DNA of 64,000 bases, from contig JADKBN010000010.1 of the NCBI GenBank assembly GCA_016715065.1, positions 248,001 to 312,000 of the forward strand. The letters run 5' to 3'. A program made the position numbers and the translations under genes. Of this stretch, positions 1 to 8,500 are shown in pieces. The stretch is from Fibrobacterota bacterium. Lineage in GTDB: Bacteria; Fibrobacterota; Fibrobacteria; UBA5070. The first letter of the stretch is position 1, and each line of letters opens with the position of its first letter. The notes below the pieces were generated by a model, which was not told the DNA's origin, searched no databases, and saw only the letters and a list, made by a program, of their open reading frames with translations.

Positions 1-2
1 TC

Positions 3-179
3 TCCTCGCACCGTTCGGGCGAAACCGAAGACGCCTTCATCGCCGACCTGGCCGTGGGCACGGGCGCGGGCCAGATCAAGACCGGTTCGCTCTCGCGCAC
101 CGATCGTATCTGCAAGTACAACCAGCTGCTGCGCATCGAAGAGGAGCTCGGCTCCAAAGCCATCCTTCACAAGCTCTGA
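3..179 (+). CDS. eno: enolase, C-terminal end (partial)
   Basis: This is the last 58 codons of enolase, the glycolytic enzyme that converts 2-phosphoglycerate to phosphoenolpyruvate in the cytoplasm. The visible end contains SHRSGETEDAFIADLAVG, then GQIKTGSLSRTDR, then a tail with YNQLLRIEEELG. These are the conserved C-terminal enolase blocks that carry the substrate-loop His and Ser and the phosphate-binding region. The 5' part lies outside the window, so the start cannot be judged. A strong hairpin terminator follows about 125 bases after the stop. Identification rests on motif recognition and is very secure. Confidence 0.95.
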   Translation, partial: SSHRSGETEDAFIADLAVGTGAGQIKTGSLSRTDRICKYNQLLRIEEELGSKAILHKL

Positions 180-304
180 TGCCCGTCTGAGGGCGCATTC
201 TCGCTCCCTGACCCCTCGGCGTCCCGATGCGGACGCTGTCGGGGTCATGTCGCTTCGACTGCATCCCTCATCCAGGCATCAGGGAACTGATTCCTGACTG
301 AGTT

Positions 305-340
305 GCCCACCGTCGCCTTCGGCCGGTGGGCTTTTCTTTT
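305..340 (+). terminator. rho-independent terminator after eno
   Basis: The arms GCCCACCG (305-312) and CGGTGGGC (324-331) form a perfect 8-bp GC-rich stem with an 11-base loop. A run of T with one C follows (332-340). Position and orientation fit termination of eno transcription. Confidence 0.85.
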
Positions 341-419
341 GGGGGAATGGGTGGGGTGGCAGGGGTCGTTTGCGGGGAGGGCTGGGCTGGAGGAGGTGGT
401 GAGGAGGTTGTTAGTACGG

Positions 420-598
420 TTTTGCCCGCGGTCGCTTCGCTGCGCGGTGGGTGGGCGGCTAGGGTGGCGGGTTGGGCTGGGTTGGGCTGGGTAGGCGGAA
501 GTGGCATGGGTGGGGGATTTGATCTGTTTTGCCCGCGGGTGCTTCGCTGCCCGGTGGGTGGGCGTCTAGGGTGGCGGGTTGGGCTGGGTTGGTGGGGA
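420..598. repeat. G-rich direct repeats resembling decayed terminator hairpins
   Basis: Two roughly 66-bp units start at 420 and 527, 107 bases apart. Each opens with TTTTGCCCGCGG, continues with GCTTCGCTG, and ends with GGTGGGTGGGC followed by a TGGGTTGGGC-rich tract. Each unit can fold GCCCGCG-type against GGGTGGGC-type arms. They resemble the eno terminator stem at 305-331, but no T-run follows. The + strand from 341 to 610 is extremely G-rich, with a G9 run near 602-610, and could form G-quadruplexes. I see no convincing gene between 180 and 632; the proline-rich reading frame on the other strand is a composition effect. Confidence 0.6.
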
Positions 599-632
599 AT
601 GCGGGGGGGGGGCGGAATCACCCGGTGTGGGT

Positions 633-2723
633 TCAGATCGGAATGCGGACGGACGAGGGCGTGGTATCGGAAGTGGGGTTTGGCTTGGAGCTCCAGAGTC
701 GAAGGAGAATATTCTCGAGTCCTGGATAGACAACCCGGTTGCCATGGGCGCTCAGGTGATCTCCGTCGATCAGAAGCGGAAGTCCCTGTGCATCGAACGC
801 GGAAAAAGTGTCTCCGGGACATAGCGGCTCGAAGGAATCCCAAACTTCGAGTCTTGGGAATTGTTTCGTGAGTTGGCGGATGGAGGCCATCACGGGGGCT
901 CGCAATTTTTGCAGGGAGTCCCGCGAAATGGCAAGACCTGGTTTGCAGCCTGGATTGCCACGGTTGAACCAGTCAGAACAGCGGAATGGGGGGGCAGGGA
1001 GAATCGGTAACGGAGCATCCATGACCACGGAAATGGGCAGGGTGGAAAGGGAGTCCATCACCTCGGTGGCTTCGAAAAGTGCCTCCTGGCGATCCTTGGA
1101 TGCTTGGATGCCGTTCTGCTGGCTCTCGATGTGGGATGCATCGAAAGGTCCCCATTGGTCGCACAGTCGGTTCATCCGCAGCGATGCCAACAGGATCACG
1201 TCGCCGGGTCTGGCTTGGGAGCGGATCTTCGCGAACCCGTTTTGCCACCAGGAGTTTTCCTGCAATCGGGGAAAGACGGGTCGCAACAGGTCTGCGACAG
1301 GTTTTCCGCCTTGGCAGATCAATACGACCTCGGCGCCTTTCTCGCTGATGCCGCTTAGTGCGGTGGAATAGGCCGGCCCATGGGAGTCGCCGAAGACGAA
1401 AATTGTCCGCCCCTCGAAGGTGCTTGAACGCTGCGCGTGGGAGATTTTCAGCCTCGGAAACCATTGATGGACATCGCCGGTGCGGCAGAGTGTGAGGTGT
1501 TTGCTGAAGGTGAAGAGGAGGGTGGAAACACCCCAGGCAAGGGAGATGCTTGCGATTCCGACAAGGAGCACCTTCTTGGTCGAGTCACCGGCGAGGTGAT
1601 GGCGCCGTCGCGAGGGGGTTTCGATCCAGCGATAGGAGAGGTCGCCAAGGAGGAAGCTCAGGGATAGTCCGATGACCATCGTCGGAACCGATTGGAGGCC
1701 GCTTGTCCAACGCAGAAGGGCGAAGATCGGCCAATGCCACAAATAGATGGAGTACGATCGCACCCCGATCCAGAGGACCGGGCGGGAGGCGAGAACGTTC
1801 TGGAGAAGACCTCTCGTTTCCGTCGTGCCTGCGATGGAGTGGATGAGCAACAACGTTCCGATCACGGGGGCCAGGGACCAGGGGAAGGGAAAGCCCGCCT
1901 CATGAGCTTTGAAGAACCCCAGAAAAACCAATCCCATTCCAAACCAGCCGAGAATCCCATGCCAGCGATTTCTTGAAACCGGTCCTTTTCCGTCCAGATG
2001 GTGCAAGCAGAGCAACGCGCCACAAGCCAATTCCCAAAACCTGCTCGGCAACAGGTAGAAGGCGGCGGCGTGCCAAGTGCTTGTCTGGTAGATGCTGATT
2101 GCGAGCGAAATCGTGGCGACCAACCAAAGACAGCCTCGAGCAACCACTCCCTTGAATGAAGATGCCGATCTCCAGCGCAGCCACAGGAAGATCAGGGCCG
2201 GGCAAAGGAGGTAGAATTGCTCCTCCACTCCGAGCGACCAGGTATGGACGAAGGGGTTGAACTCCGTTCGAGGGGAGAAATAGCCGTCTTGGGAAAGGAT
2301 CAACGAGATGTTGCCGATTCCGAAGAATGCTCCTTTCGCGACGCTGTCGATGGATTCGCTCAGCCATGACTTGGGTACGAACGCCACGGTCAAGGCTGTG
2401 GTGATCAGCAAGCATGCGATCAGAGGGGGAAAGATCCTGAGAATCCTTCTTGCGTAGAACTTGGAGGTAAACTCGCCGAAGTTCTGCTGTCGATAGCGCA
2501 GGAGCGAAGCCGTTACGACAAAACCGGAAATCACGAAAAACACATCGACTCCCGAGAATCCCCCAGGGAGCAGTCTTGCGTCGAGGTGGAAGAGAACCAC
2601 GGAAACGACTGCCAATGCGCGAAGCCCGTCGATAGCCGGAAAGCTGTGCCCTGGGGTTTTCTCGGATGCCGAATCGGATCGGGGAGGAAGGCCGGATTCC
2701 CGGCGAGGGTCGCTCGTGTGCAT
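633..2723 (-). CDS. membrane O-acyltransferase with SGNH domain (OafA/OatA type)
   Basis: The product is 696 aa. The N-terminal half, about residues 27-375, is an acyltransferase-3 membrane domain: it begins FPAIDGLRALAVVSVVLFH, then GVDVFFVISGF, followed by many hydrophobic helices. The C-terminal part is a periplasmic SGNH hydrolase-like domain with VFGDSHG (Ser about 447) and a late DGDHLS block supplying the Asp/His pair. Proteins of this architecture move acetyl groups across the membrane onto O-antigen, exopolysaccharide or peptidoglycan. Which glycan is modified cannot be read here. The start is the first ATG before the conserved FPAIDGLRA block; a 29-residue polar N-terminus precedes it. 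It is transcribed alone, 264 bases downstream of the radical SAM gene on the same strand. Confidence 0.9.
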   Translation of the reverse strand: MHTSDPRRESGLPPRSDSASEKTPGHSFPAIDGLRALAVVSVVLFHLDARLLPGGFSGVDVFFVISGFVVTASLLRYRQQNFGEFTSKFYARRILRIFPPLIACLLITTALTVAFVPKSWLSESIDSVAKGAFFGIGNISLILSQDGYFSPRTEFNPFVHTWSLGVEEQFYLLCPALIFLWLRWRSASSFKGVVARGCLWLVATISLAISIYQTSTWHAAAFYLLPSRFWELACGALLCLHHLDGKGPVSRNRWHGILGWFGMGLVFLGFFKAHEAGFPFPWSLAPVIGTLLLIHSIAGTTETRGLLQNVLASRPVLWIGVRSYSIYLWHWPIFALLRWTSGLQSVPTMVIGLSLSFLLGDLSYRWIETPSRRRHHLAGDSTKKVLLVGIASISLAWGVSTLLFTFSKHLTLCRTGDVHQWFPRLKISHAQRSSTFEGRTIFVFGDSHGPAYSTALSGISEKGAEVVLICQGGKPVADLLRPVFPRLQENSWWQNGFAKIRSQARPGDVILLASLRMNRLCDQWGPFDASHIESQQNGIQASKDRQEALFEATEVMDSLSTLPISVVMDAPLPILPAPPFRCSDWFNRGNPGCKPGLAISRDSLQKLRAPVMASIRQLTKQFPRLEVWDSFEPLCPGDTFSAFDAQGLPLLIDGDHLSAHGNRVVYPGLENILLRLWSSKPNPTSDTTPSSVRIPI

Positions 2724-2987
2724 TTTCTTCTGAACCTGGTCTTAAAAGTTCAATGGTAAAAACATCGTTTCAGGTCTTACAACATGGTACCTCGAGGCGA
2801 AATCGGCGGGTGCCGACATCGCGGTCGGGCAACCTTCCGATCCATCCCCATGGCGGGAGGGGAAGGAACGGAATCGGATGGGCCCCGGGATTGACTGGGC
2901 TGTGGAAGGTGTGAGCGGAAATTGTCTGCGGGGAAGTTTTTGGTGGGATGCGTTGGCATCGGGGGGAGTGGGGGCTTGTGAATTGCT

Positions 2988-4091
2988 TCAGCCGCAGCTG
3001 GCCATGCCGCGTTCCAAGCGTTCCAGGTGGCAGAAAGCCAATTCTTTGGTGGTCTCGTCGCGCAGGTGGAGACCATTGCCGTGGCAATACTTCCATTCTT
3101 CGCAGGTCTTGCATTTTCCCGTGCGTGCCCAGGAACGATCGCGCATGACCTGGAACCGGTTGTTCCACACTTCCCAGAAATCGTCGGTGTGGATGTTTCC
3201 CTGGATGTAGTCTGCCCGCAGACTCGGACAGGCCGAAATGGAACCGTCGCATAGAACCGAGCCGATGTTGATGCCGGCGCGGCAGAAGAAAGGGCTGTCG
3301 CGCACCTGGCCTTCGAGAGCCCCCAGATAGCCGTCGCAACCGCAATCCGCCGAGATCAAACCTTGGGACCGGGTCTCGCGAAGGAAGGCCATCATCTCCG
3401 CGTATTGGACGTCCGACAGGAACAGGTCAGGGTGTTGTTTCGCGCGTCCTTTCGGGAAGATCATGTCCAGGCGCCATTTTTTGACGCCCATCTCGATCAA
3501 CATCTCACGGACGCGAGGCAATTCCGGCAAAGAATGGGGCGTGACGGAAGTCATGGCGTCGAAGGTGAGGCCTTGGGTGGCGGCAGCCATGGACAAGGCC
3601 CCGACCGCCTTGCGCCAGGATCCTTTCCTGCGGCGGAATTGGTCGTGGGTGAGTTCCAATCCATCCAGGCTCACGGTCAGGGAACGGATGCCGGAATCGA
3701 CCAGAGAAATCCAGGTGGGCTCCGTCATGGCCCAGCCATTGGTCACCATACCCCATGGGAATCCGCGATCGCGAAAGGCCGCCCCGCATTGTGCGAGATC
3801 CTGGCGCACCAGGGGCTCGCCACCCGTGACCACGATCAAGGTCTCCTTTGGGTCCACCTTGGTGGCGACCTGGTCCAACACCTTCAGGAAGGTTTCCAGG
3901 GGCATGTCGGGGGTGTCGCTGCCGCTGGTGCAGTCGCTCCCACAATGGCTGCAGGAAAGGTTGCAGCGCAGGGTGCATTCCCAGAAAAAGTACCGCAGTC
4001 GGTGGGTGTGGGTCTGGACGGCGCGATGTAGGCGGAATGTCTCCATTGCGGCCTTGCGCTTCAGGGATAGAGTCCGGATGGGCGTGCTCAT
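2988..4091 (-). CDS. radical SAM/SPASM enzyme, probable lipoprotein-repeat modifier
   Basis: The product is 367 aa. The radical SAM motif CNLSCSHC (Cys 43, 47, 50) binds the 4Fe-4S cluster that cleaves S-adenosylmethionine; TGGEPL follows as the usual SAM-contact motif. The C-terminal third is Cys-rich (CGCDG, FFCRAG, LCDGSISACPS, CKTCEEWKYC and a final FCHLE), matching a SPASM domain with auxiliary clusters. SPASM enzymes typically modify ribosomally made peptides. The ATG overlaps the stop of the upstream repeat lipoprotein as ATGA, so the two are translationally coupled; this makes the lipoprotein the obvious candidate substrate. The longer in-frame reading upstream of this ATG is out of frame with the lipoprotein and lacks radical SAM homology, so I reject it. 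A rSAM/lipoprotein pairing has been described in Bacteroidetes; membership here is inferred from layout and the Y-G-x-P repeats. Confidence 0.9.
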   Translation of the reverse strand: MSTPIRTLSLKRKAAMETFRLHRAVQTHTHRLRYFFWECTLRCNLSCSHCGSDCTSGSDTPDMPLETFLKVLDQVATKVDPKETLIVVTGGEPLVRQDLAQCGAAFRDRGFPWGMVTNGWAMTEPTWISLVDSGIRSLTVSLDGLELTHDQFRRRKGSWRKAVGALSMAAATQGLTFDAMTSVTPHSLPELPRVREMLIEMGVKKWRLDMIFPKGRAKQHPDLFLSDVQYAEMMAFLRETRSQGLISADCGCDGYLGALEGQVRDSPFFCRAGINIGSVLCDGSISACPSLRADYIQGNIHTDDFWEVWNNRFQVMRDRSWARTGKCKTCEEWKYCHGNGLHLRDETTKELAFCHLERLERGMASCG

Positions 4092-4528
4092 TTCGAGGGA
4101 TTTTCCTGGTCCGAAGGAAACGTGGCGGAAGGTGATCCATACCGCGCGATCACTGCGTCGCCGGGAGGGGGAGCCTGGACTCCATACTTGGCGACGACTA
4201 CGTTCGTCGGGGTTGGGGTGGGAGCTCCGTACCAGGCGATGAACGTGTCGATGGGAACTTGTACTCCGTAGCGGACCACCATGGTGTCCACTGGTGTGGG
4301 AATGCCGTACAAAGTGCCGATGGAGTCGGATGGTGGAGGGGTTCCATACCGAACAGTCATGGTGTCGGAGGGAGGGGGAGGCCCCGGCTTCTCGGTCGTT
4401 CCCGTCGAGGAGGTGGGAACGGATTGGCAGCCGGAAAAGCTTGCGGTCCAAAGAATCGCGAACAGACCGAACGCGGCGGTTTCCAGGGCGCGCTGGAATT
4501 TGGAAAGAAACGAAGCCTTTTGTTGCAT
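4088..4528 (-). CDS. small lipoprotein with six Tyr-Gly repeats, candidate rSAM substrate
   Basis: The product is 146 aa. A short basic N-terminus and a hydrophobic stretch end in the lipobox SFSGC (Cys34), so the mature protein should be lipid-anchored. The rest is low-complexity and repetitive. Six Tyr-Gly pairs lie at residues 61, 74, 87, 100, 115 and 130, spaced 13, 13, 13, 15 and 15. Units read like PTPVDTMVVRYGV or QVPIDTFIAWYGA: a Pro-rich start, an Asp/Thr turn, a short hydrophobic strand, then Tyr-Gly. An AGAAGG ribosome site lies seven bases before the chosen ATG. The stop overlaps the radical SAM start by 4 bp. No catalytic motif is present. I infer that the repeats are peptide cores altered by the adjacent enzyme; the modification itself is unknown. 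Confidence 0.85.
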   Translation of the reverse strand: MQQKASFLSKFQRALETAAFGLFAILWTASFSGCQSVPTSSTGTTEKPGPPPPSDTMTVRYGTPPPSDSIGTLYGIPTPVDTMVVRYGVQVPIDTFIAWYGAPTPTPTNVVVAKYGVQAPPPGDAVIARYGSPSATFPSDQENPSK

Positions 4529-4604
4529 GACTGGACCTTCTTGCGTCGGTGGTTTCCCTGAAGATGTACGAGAATCCTCGGGTGAATGCAAAAAAAGACT
4601 TTCT

Positions 4605-4632
4605 ACTCCAATTGGATGGTCTCCAGTGGAGT
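4605..4632. promoter_or_regulatory. nested inverted repeats, candidate operator
   Basis: ACTCCA (4605-4610) pairs with TGGAGT (4627-4632). Inside lie the palindrome TCCAATTGGA (4607-4616) and the short inverted repeat CTCCAGTGGAG (4621-4631). The element sits in the 204-base gap between the divergent lipoprotein/rSAM unit and the PAS gene, about 75 bases upstream of the lipoprotein start. No matching regulator was identified; an operator role is inference from position and symmetry. Confidence 0.35.
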
Positions 4633-4732
4633 ACAACGGTAGAATCCGACAGCTTTGCATCACATTGAGGGCTGAGATGCCTGGTCACCTGCTTGATGGC
4701 CTTTGCCTCAAAAAAGCGGTAATCTGGAGTCC

Positions 4733-5347
4733 ATGAACATGCATTCTTCCGCCCGGTTGAGCGCGGTGGAGTACCAAATCCTCGTGGAGCAAGCCCCGAT
4801 CCTCATCTGGAGAGCGGACCTGTCCATGGGTTGTGACTACTTCAACGAGCGTTGGTTGTCGTTCACGGGAAGGACGATGGAACAGGAACGGGGCAACGGC
4901 TGGGCGAAAGGCGTTCATCCGGACGACTTCCAAGGCTGTTTGGAGTACTATGTCGCGCACTTCCAAAGGCGCCAAGCCTTCGAGATGGAGTATCGCCTCA
5001 AGCGCGCGGACGGCCAATACCGGTGGATCTTCGATCGAGGTTCGCCCTACTTCGATCTGGAAGGTGTCTTCAGCGGATTCATTGGAAGTTGCGTCGACGT
5101 GACGGAACGGGTCGAGGCCCAGGAAGCCCTCAAGCGACTCCATGAAGAGGAACTCAAGGAATTGGGCGGGTTTTTGCCGATCTGTAGCTATTGCAAAAAA
5201 ATCCGCAACGACGCCAATTATTGGGAACAGATCGAATCCTTCGTCAGTCGGCATTCCAGTGCGATCTTCTCCCACGGGATCTGTCCCACCTGTCGAGACA
5301 AGGTAATGGAAGAAATTGACAGGAATCGATCGACCCGAGGCGGCTGA
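4733..5347 (+). CDS. PAS-domain protein with C-terminal Cys4 motif
   Basis: The product is 204 aa. Residues about 12-128 form a PAS domain: ILVEQAPILIWRAD, then FTGRTMEQERG, HPDD, YRLKRADGQYRWI, and a closing IGSCVDVTERVEAQEAL that is the typical PAS/PAC end leading into a coiled stretch. The C-terminus carries two CxxC pairs (Cys 151/154 in ICSYCKK, Cys 184/187 in GICPTCRDK) around a YWEQIESF core. This cassette recurs at the ends of PAS and receiver proteins and probably binds metal. There is no kinase or cyclase domain, so output may be by protein contact. ATG codons at 4733 and 4739 are both possible; GGAG at 4726-4729 is better spaced for 4739. It is divergent from the rSAM unit. Confidence 0.8.
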   Translation: MNMHSSARLSAVEYQILVEQAPILIWRADLSMGCDYFNERWLSFTGRTMEQERGNGWAKGVHPDDFQGCLEYYVAHFQRRQAFEMEYRLKRADGQYRWIFDRGSPYFDLEGVFSGFIGSCVDVTERVEAQEALKRLHEEELKELGGFLPICSYCKKIRNDANYWEQIESFVSRHSSAIFSHGICPTCRDKVMEEIDRNRSTRGG

Positions 5348-5501
5348 GGCCTCGATCGCCGGTCCTCCTATTGCCGTTTTGGCGATGGTGCCTTTGTAAT
5401 TCCCTCAAAGCCATGCATGTGAAAACCGGGGCGCGGATCCACTCTGGCGGCGAACTTCCCAACGTCGTCATGTCATGTCCGATCGCGGCGGGAGTCACAG
5501 C

Positions 5502-8500
5502 ATGCATCGTTCCATCCTCCTTCGAACTGGTTTCTGGTTTCGTCCAGCCAAAGCGGTTGTGGCTTCCTGCTTGGCCTTGGTTGCGATGTTGCCGGACACA
5601 GCCAGGTCGCAAGCCCAGGAATGGGACAACGCACCGACCGTGTTTGGGGTGAACGTCCTCAAACCCCACGCCACATCCATGCCCTACTCCACGCTGGACG
5701 AGGCGAAGGCCGGCAAGCGCAGGGCCTCCAGCTGGTACCAGTCCCTGGCCGGCACCTGGAAGTTCTTCCATGTGGAAAAACCCGCCAGCCGCAACACCAC
5801 CTTCTTCCAGGACGGCTACGATGTGAGCGCCTGGAAGGACATCGCGGTGCCGGGTTCCTGGCAGCAGCAGGGCTACGACCGTCCCATCTACACCAATGTG
5901 ACCTATCCCTGGTCGGGAGGCGACAACATCTCGCCTCCGGCCGCCCCGAAGAACTTCAATCCGGTGGGCCACTACCGCCGCGAGTTCACCGTCCCCGCCG
6001 CCTGGGACGGACGCCGCATCCGCCTGCACTTCGAAGGCGTGGAATCCGCCTACTACGTGTGGGTGAACGGCAAATACGTGGGATACAGCGAAAACTCCTT
6101 CACCGGCCACGAGTTCGACGTGACGGACAAATTGCGTCCCGGCGCCAACAACATCTCCGTGCAGGTGTTCCGCTGGTGCGACGGATCTTGGATGGAAGAC
6201 CAGGACTTCATCCGGCTTTCCGGCATCCACCGCGACGTGTACCTGTTCGCCACCCCCAAGACCCACATCCAGGACTTCCAGATCAACGCGGATCTGGCCA
6301 CCAACTACAAGGACGGCGACCTCAAGACCTCCGTGTGGGTGCAGAACACCGCCACCGCCGCCGCCGCGGGCCACACGGTGGACATGTTGCTGTTCGACGC
6401 TGCTGGCAAGCAGGTGGGCACCACCACCTCCCAGCCGGTGGCCTCCGTTCCCGGTGCGGGAGGGGAATCGAAGGTCTCGTTCCAGGTGCCCGTGACCGCC
6501 CCGGCACTGTGGTCGGGTGAAAAGCCCAACCTGCACACGCTGGTTTTGGCCCTCAAGGATGCCGCTGGCACGGTGGTGCAGTACGAGAGCAACAAGATCG
6601 GCTTCCGCAAGGTGGAGCTCAAGAAGGACGCGGCGGGGCTCACGCGCTATTACATAAACAACCAGCCCATCAAGTTCCGGGGCGTCAACCGCCACGAGAT
6701 CGATCCTGATCTGGGCCACGTGATGACCGACAAGCGCATGGAAGAAGACGTGCTTCTCATGAAGCGGCTGAACATCAACGCGCTTCGCATGTCGCACTAT
6801 CCCAACGATCCGCGCATGTACGAGCTGTGCGACAAGTACGGCATCTACGTGATCGACGAGGCGAACCTCGAGACCCACGGCGCCTGGGATGTGGTTCCGA
6901 AAAACAGCGACTCCTGGCGCGCCGCCTCGGTGGAACGGATGTCGTCCATGATCCAGCGCGACAAGAACCACCCCTGCGTGGTGATGTGGTCGCTGGGCAA
7001 CGAGGCCGGCAACGGCAACGTCTTCACTTCGATGCGCGACTACGCGCACGCCGCCGACCCCACCAAGCCCGTCCACTACGAAGGCGACTGGGCCAACGCC
7101 GACGTCAACAGTTGGATGTACTACGGGCACGACGCCGTGCGCACCTACAACAACAATTCCAAACCCATCATGCTGTGCGAATTCGAGCACGCCATGGGCA
7201 ACAGCGTCGGGGACATGCAGGAATACATCGACGCCTTCTACGCCAACCCCCGGTCCTTCGGCGGCTTCATCTGGGACTTCATCGACCAGGGACTGCGCCG
7301 CGGCAAGACGAACTTCTTCAACTACGGCGGCCTGTGGGGCGACCGCCCCAATGACGACAATTTCTGCGCCAACGGGATCGTGAACGCCGACCGCGTCCCC
7401 GATCCGGAAGCCTACGAGGTCAAGCACCAGTTCGCGAGCATCGTGGTCCGCGGAGTGGACCTCGCCAAGGGAGTGCTTTCCATCGAGAACCGTTTCAACT
7501 TCTCGAACGTCAACGAGTACGAGGCCGTCTGGGAACTGAAGGAGGAAGGCAAAACCATCCAGACCGGGATCCTTCCCTCGGCATCCCTGGACATCGCCCC
7601 GCTTGCCACAAAAAACGTCACGATCCCGTTCACGGCCCCGGCATTGCGCGCCGGCCACGTCTACCACCTGGACCTCGATTTCCGCCTCAAGACCGACGCT
7701 TCCTGGGCCAAGGCCGGCCACAGCGTCGCCCATGGACAGTTCGAGGTGAACCTCGGCGCGGCGCGATCGCCCAAAATCGACCTCTCCAAACTGCCCAGGC
7801 TCGCCGTCACCCAGGCCAACGGCCTGGTCAACCTCTCCGGCGACGGCTTCACCGCCCTGTTCGACACCAAGAAGGGAACCCTCACCGGCTACACGCTGGG
7901 AACCACCCAGGTGATCAAGGAAGGACCCGTACCCAATTTCTGGCGGGCCCCCACCGACAACGACCGCGGATACAACATGACGAGCGCCAGCGGCAAGTGG
8001 CAGCACGCCGCACGCGACCGTGTGGTCTCCAAATCCACCGTGACCACGGTCTCGGCGTCCGAGATCCGCATCGACCTGGAGCTGGGACTTCCCAACGCGG
8101 GGTCGTCGTCCATGGCCATGTCGTGGACCTTCTACGGCACGGGAGACGTCGTTGTGGACTACACCCTTTCGCCCGACGCCACGGCAGGGGCGATCCCGAA
8201 CGTGGGGACGTTCCTGACCGTTCCCGGAGGCTTCGAGACCCTTCGATGGTTCGGTCGCGGTCCGCACGAGAACTACATCGGACGCAACCGGGGCAGCTAC
8301 GTGGGCCACTACACCTCGCCGGTGGATTCCACCATCACGCTCTACACCGAGGGCAGCGAGACCGGCCAGCGCACCGACGTCCGCTGGGCGGCGCTGACCA
8401 ATCCGGCAGGAGTGGGCCTGATGGCGGTGGGTTCGCCGAACATGGAGATCAACGCCCAGCACCACACGCCCGCCCAGCTCACCTCCACCCGCTATCCCTG

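Noticed and set aside
268..843. Proline-rich 191-codon frame on the minus strand near the window start
   Set aside because: It follows directly from the G-rich repeats on the plus strand, overlaps the acyltransferase 3' end and has no homology features.
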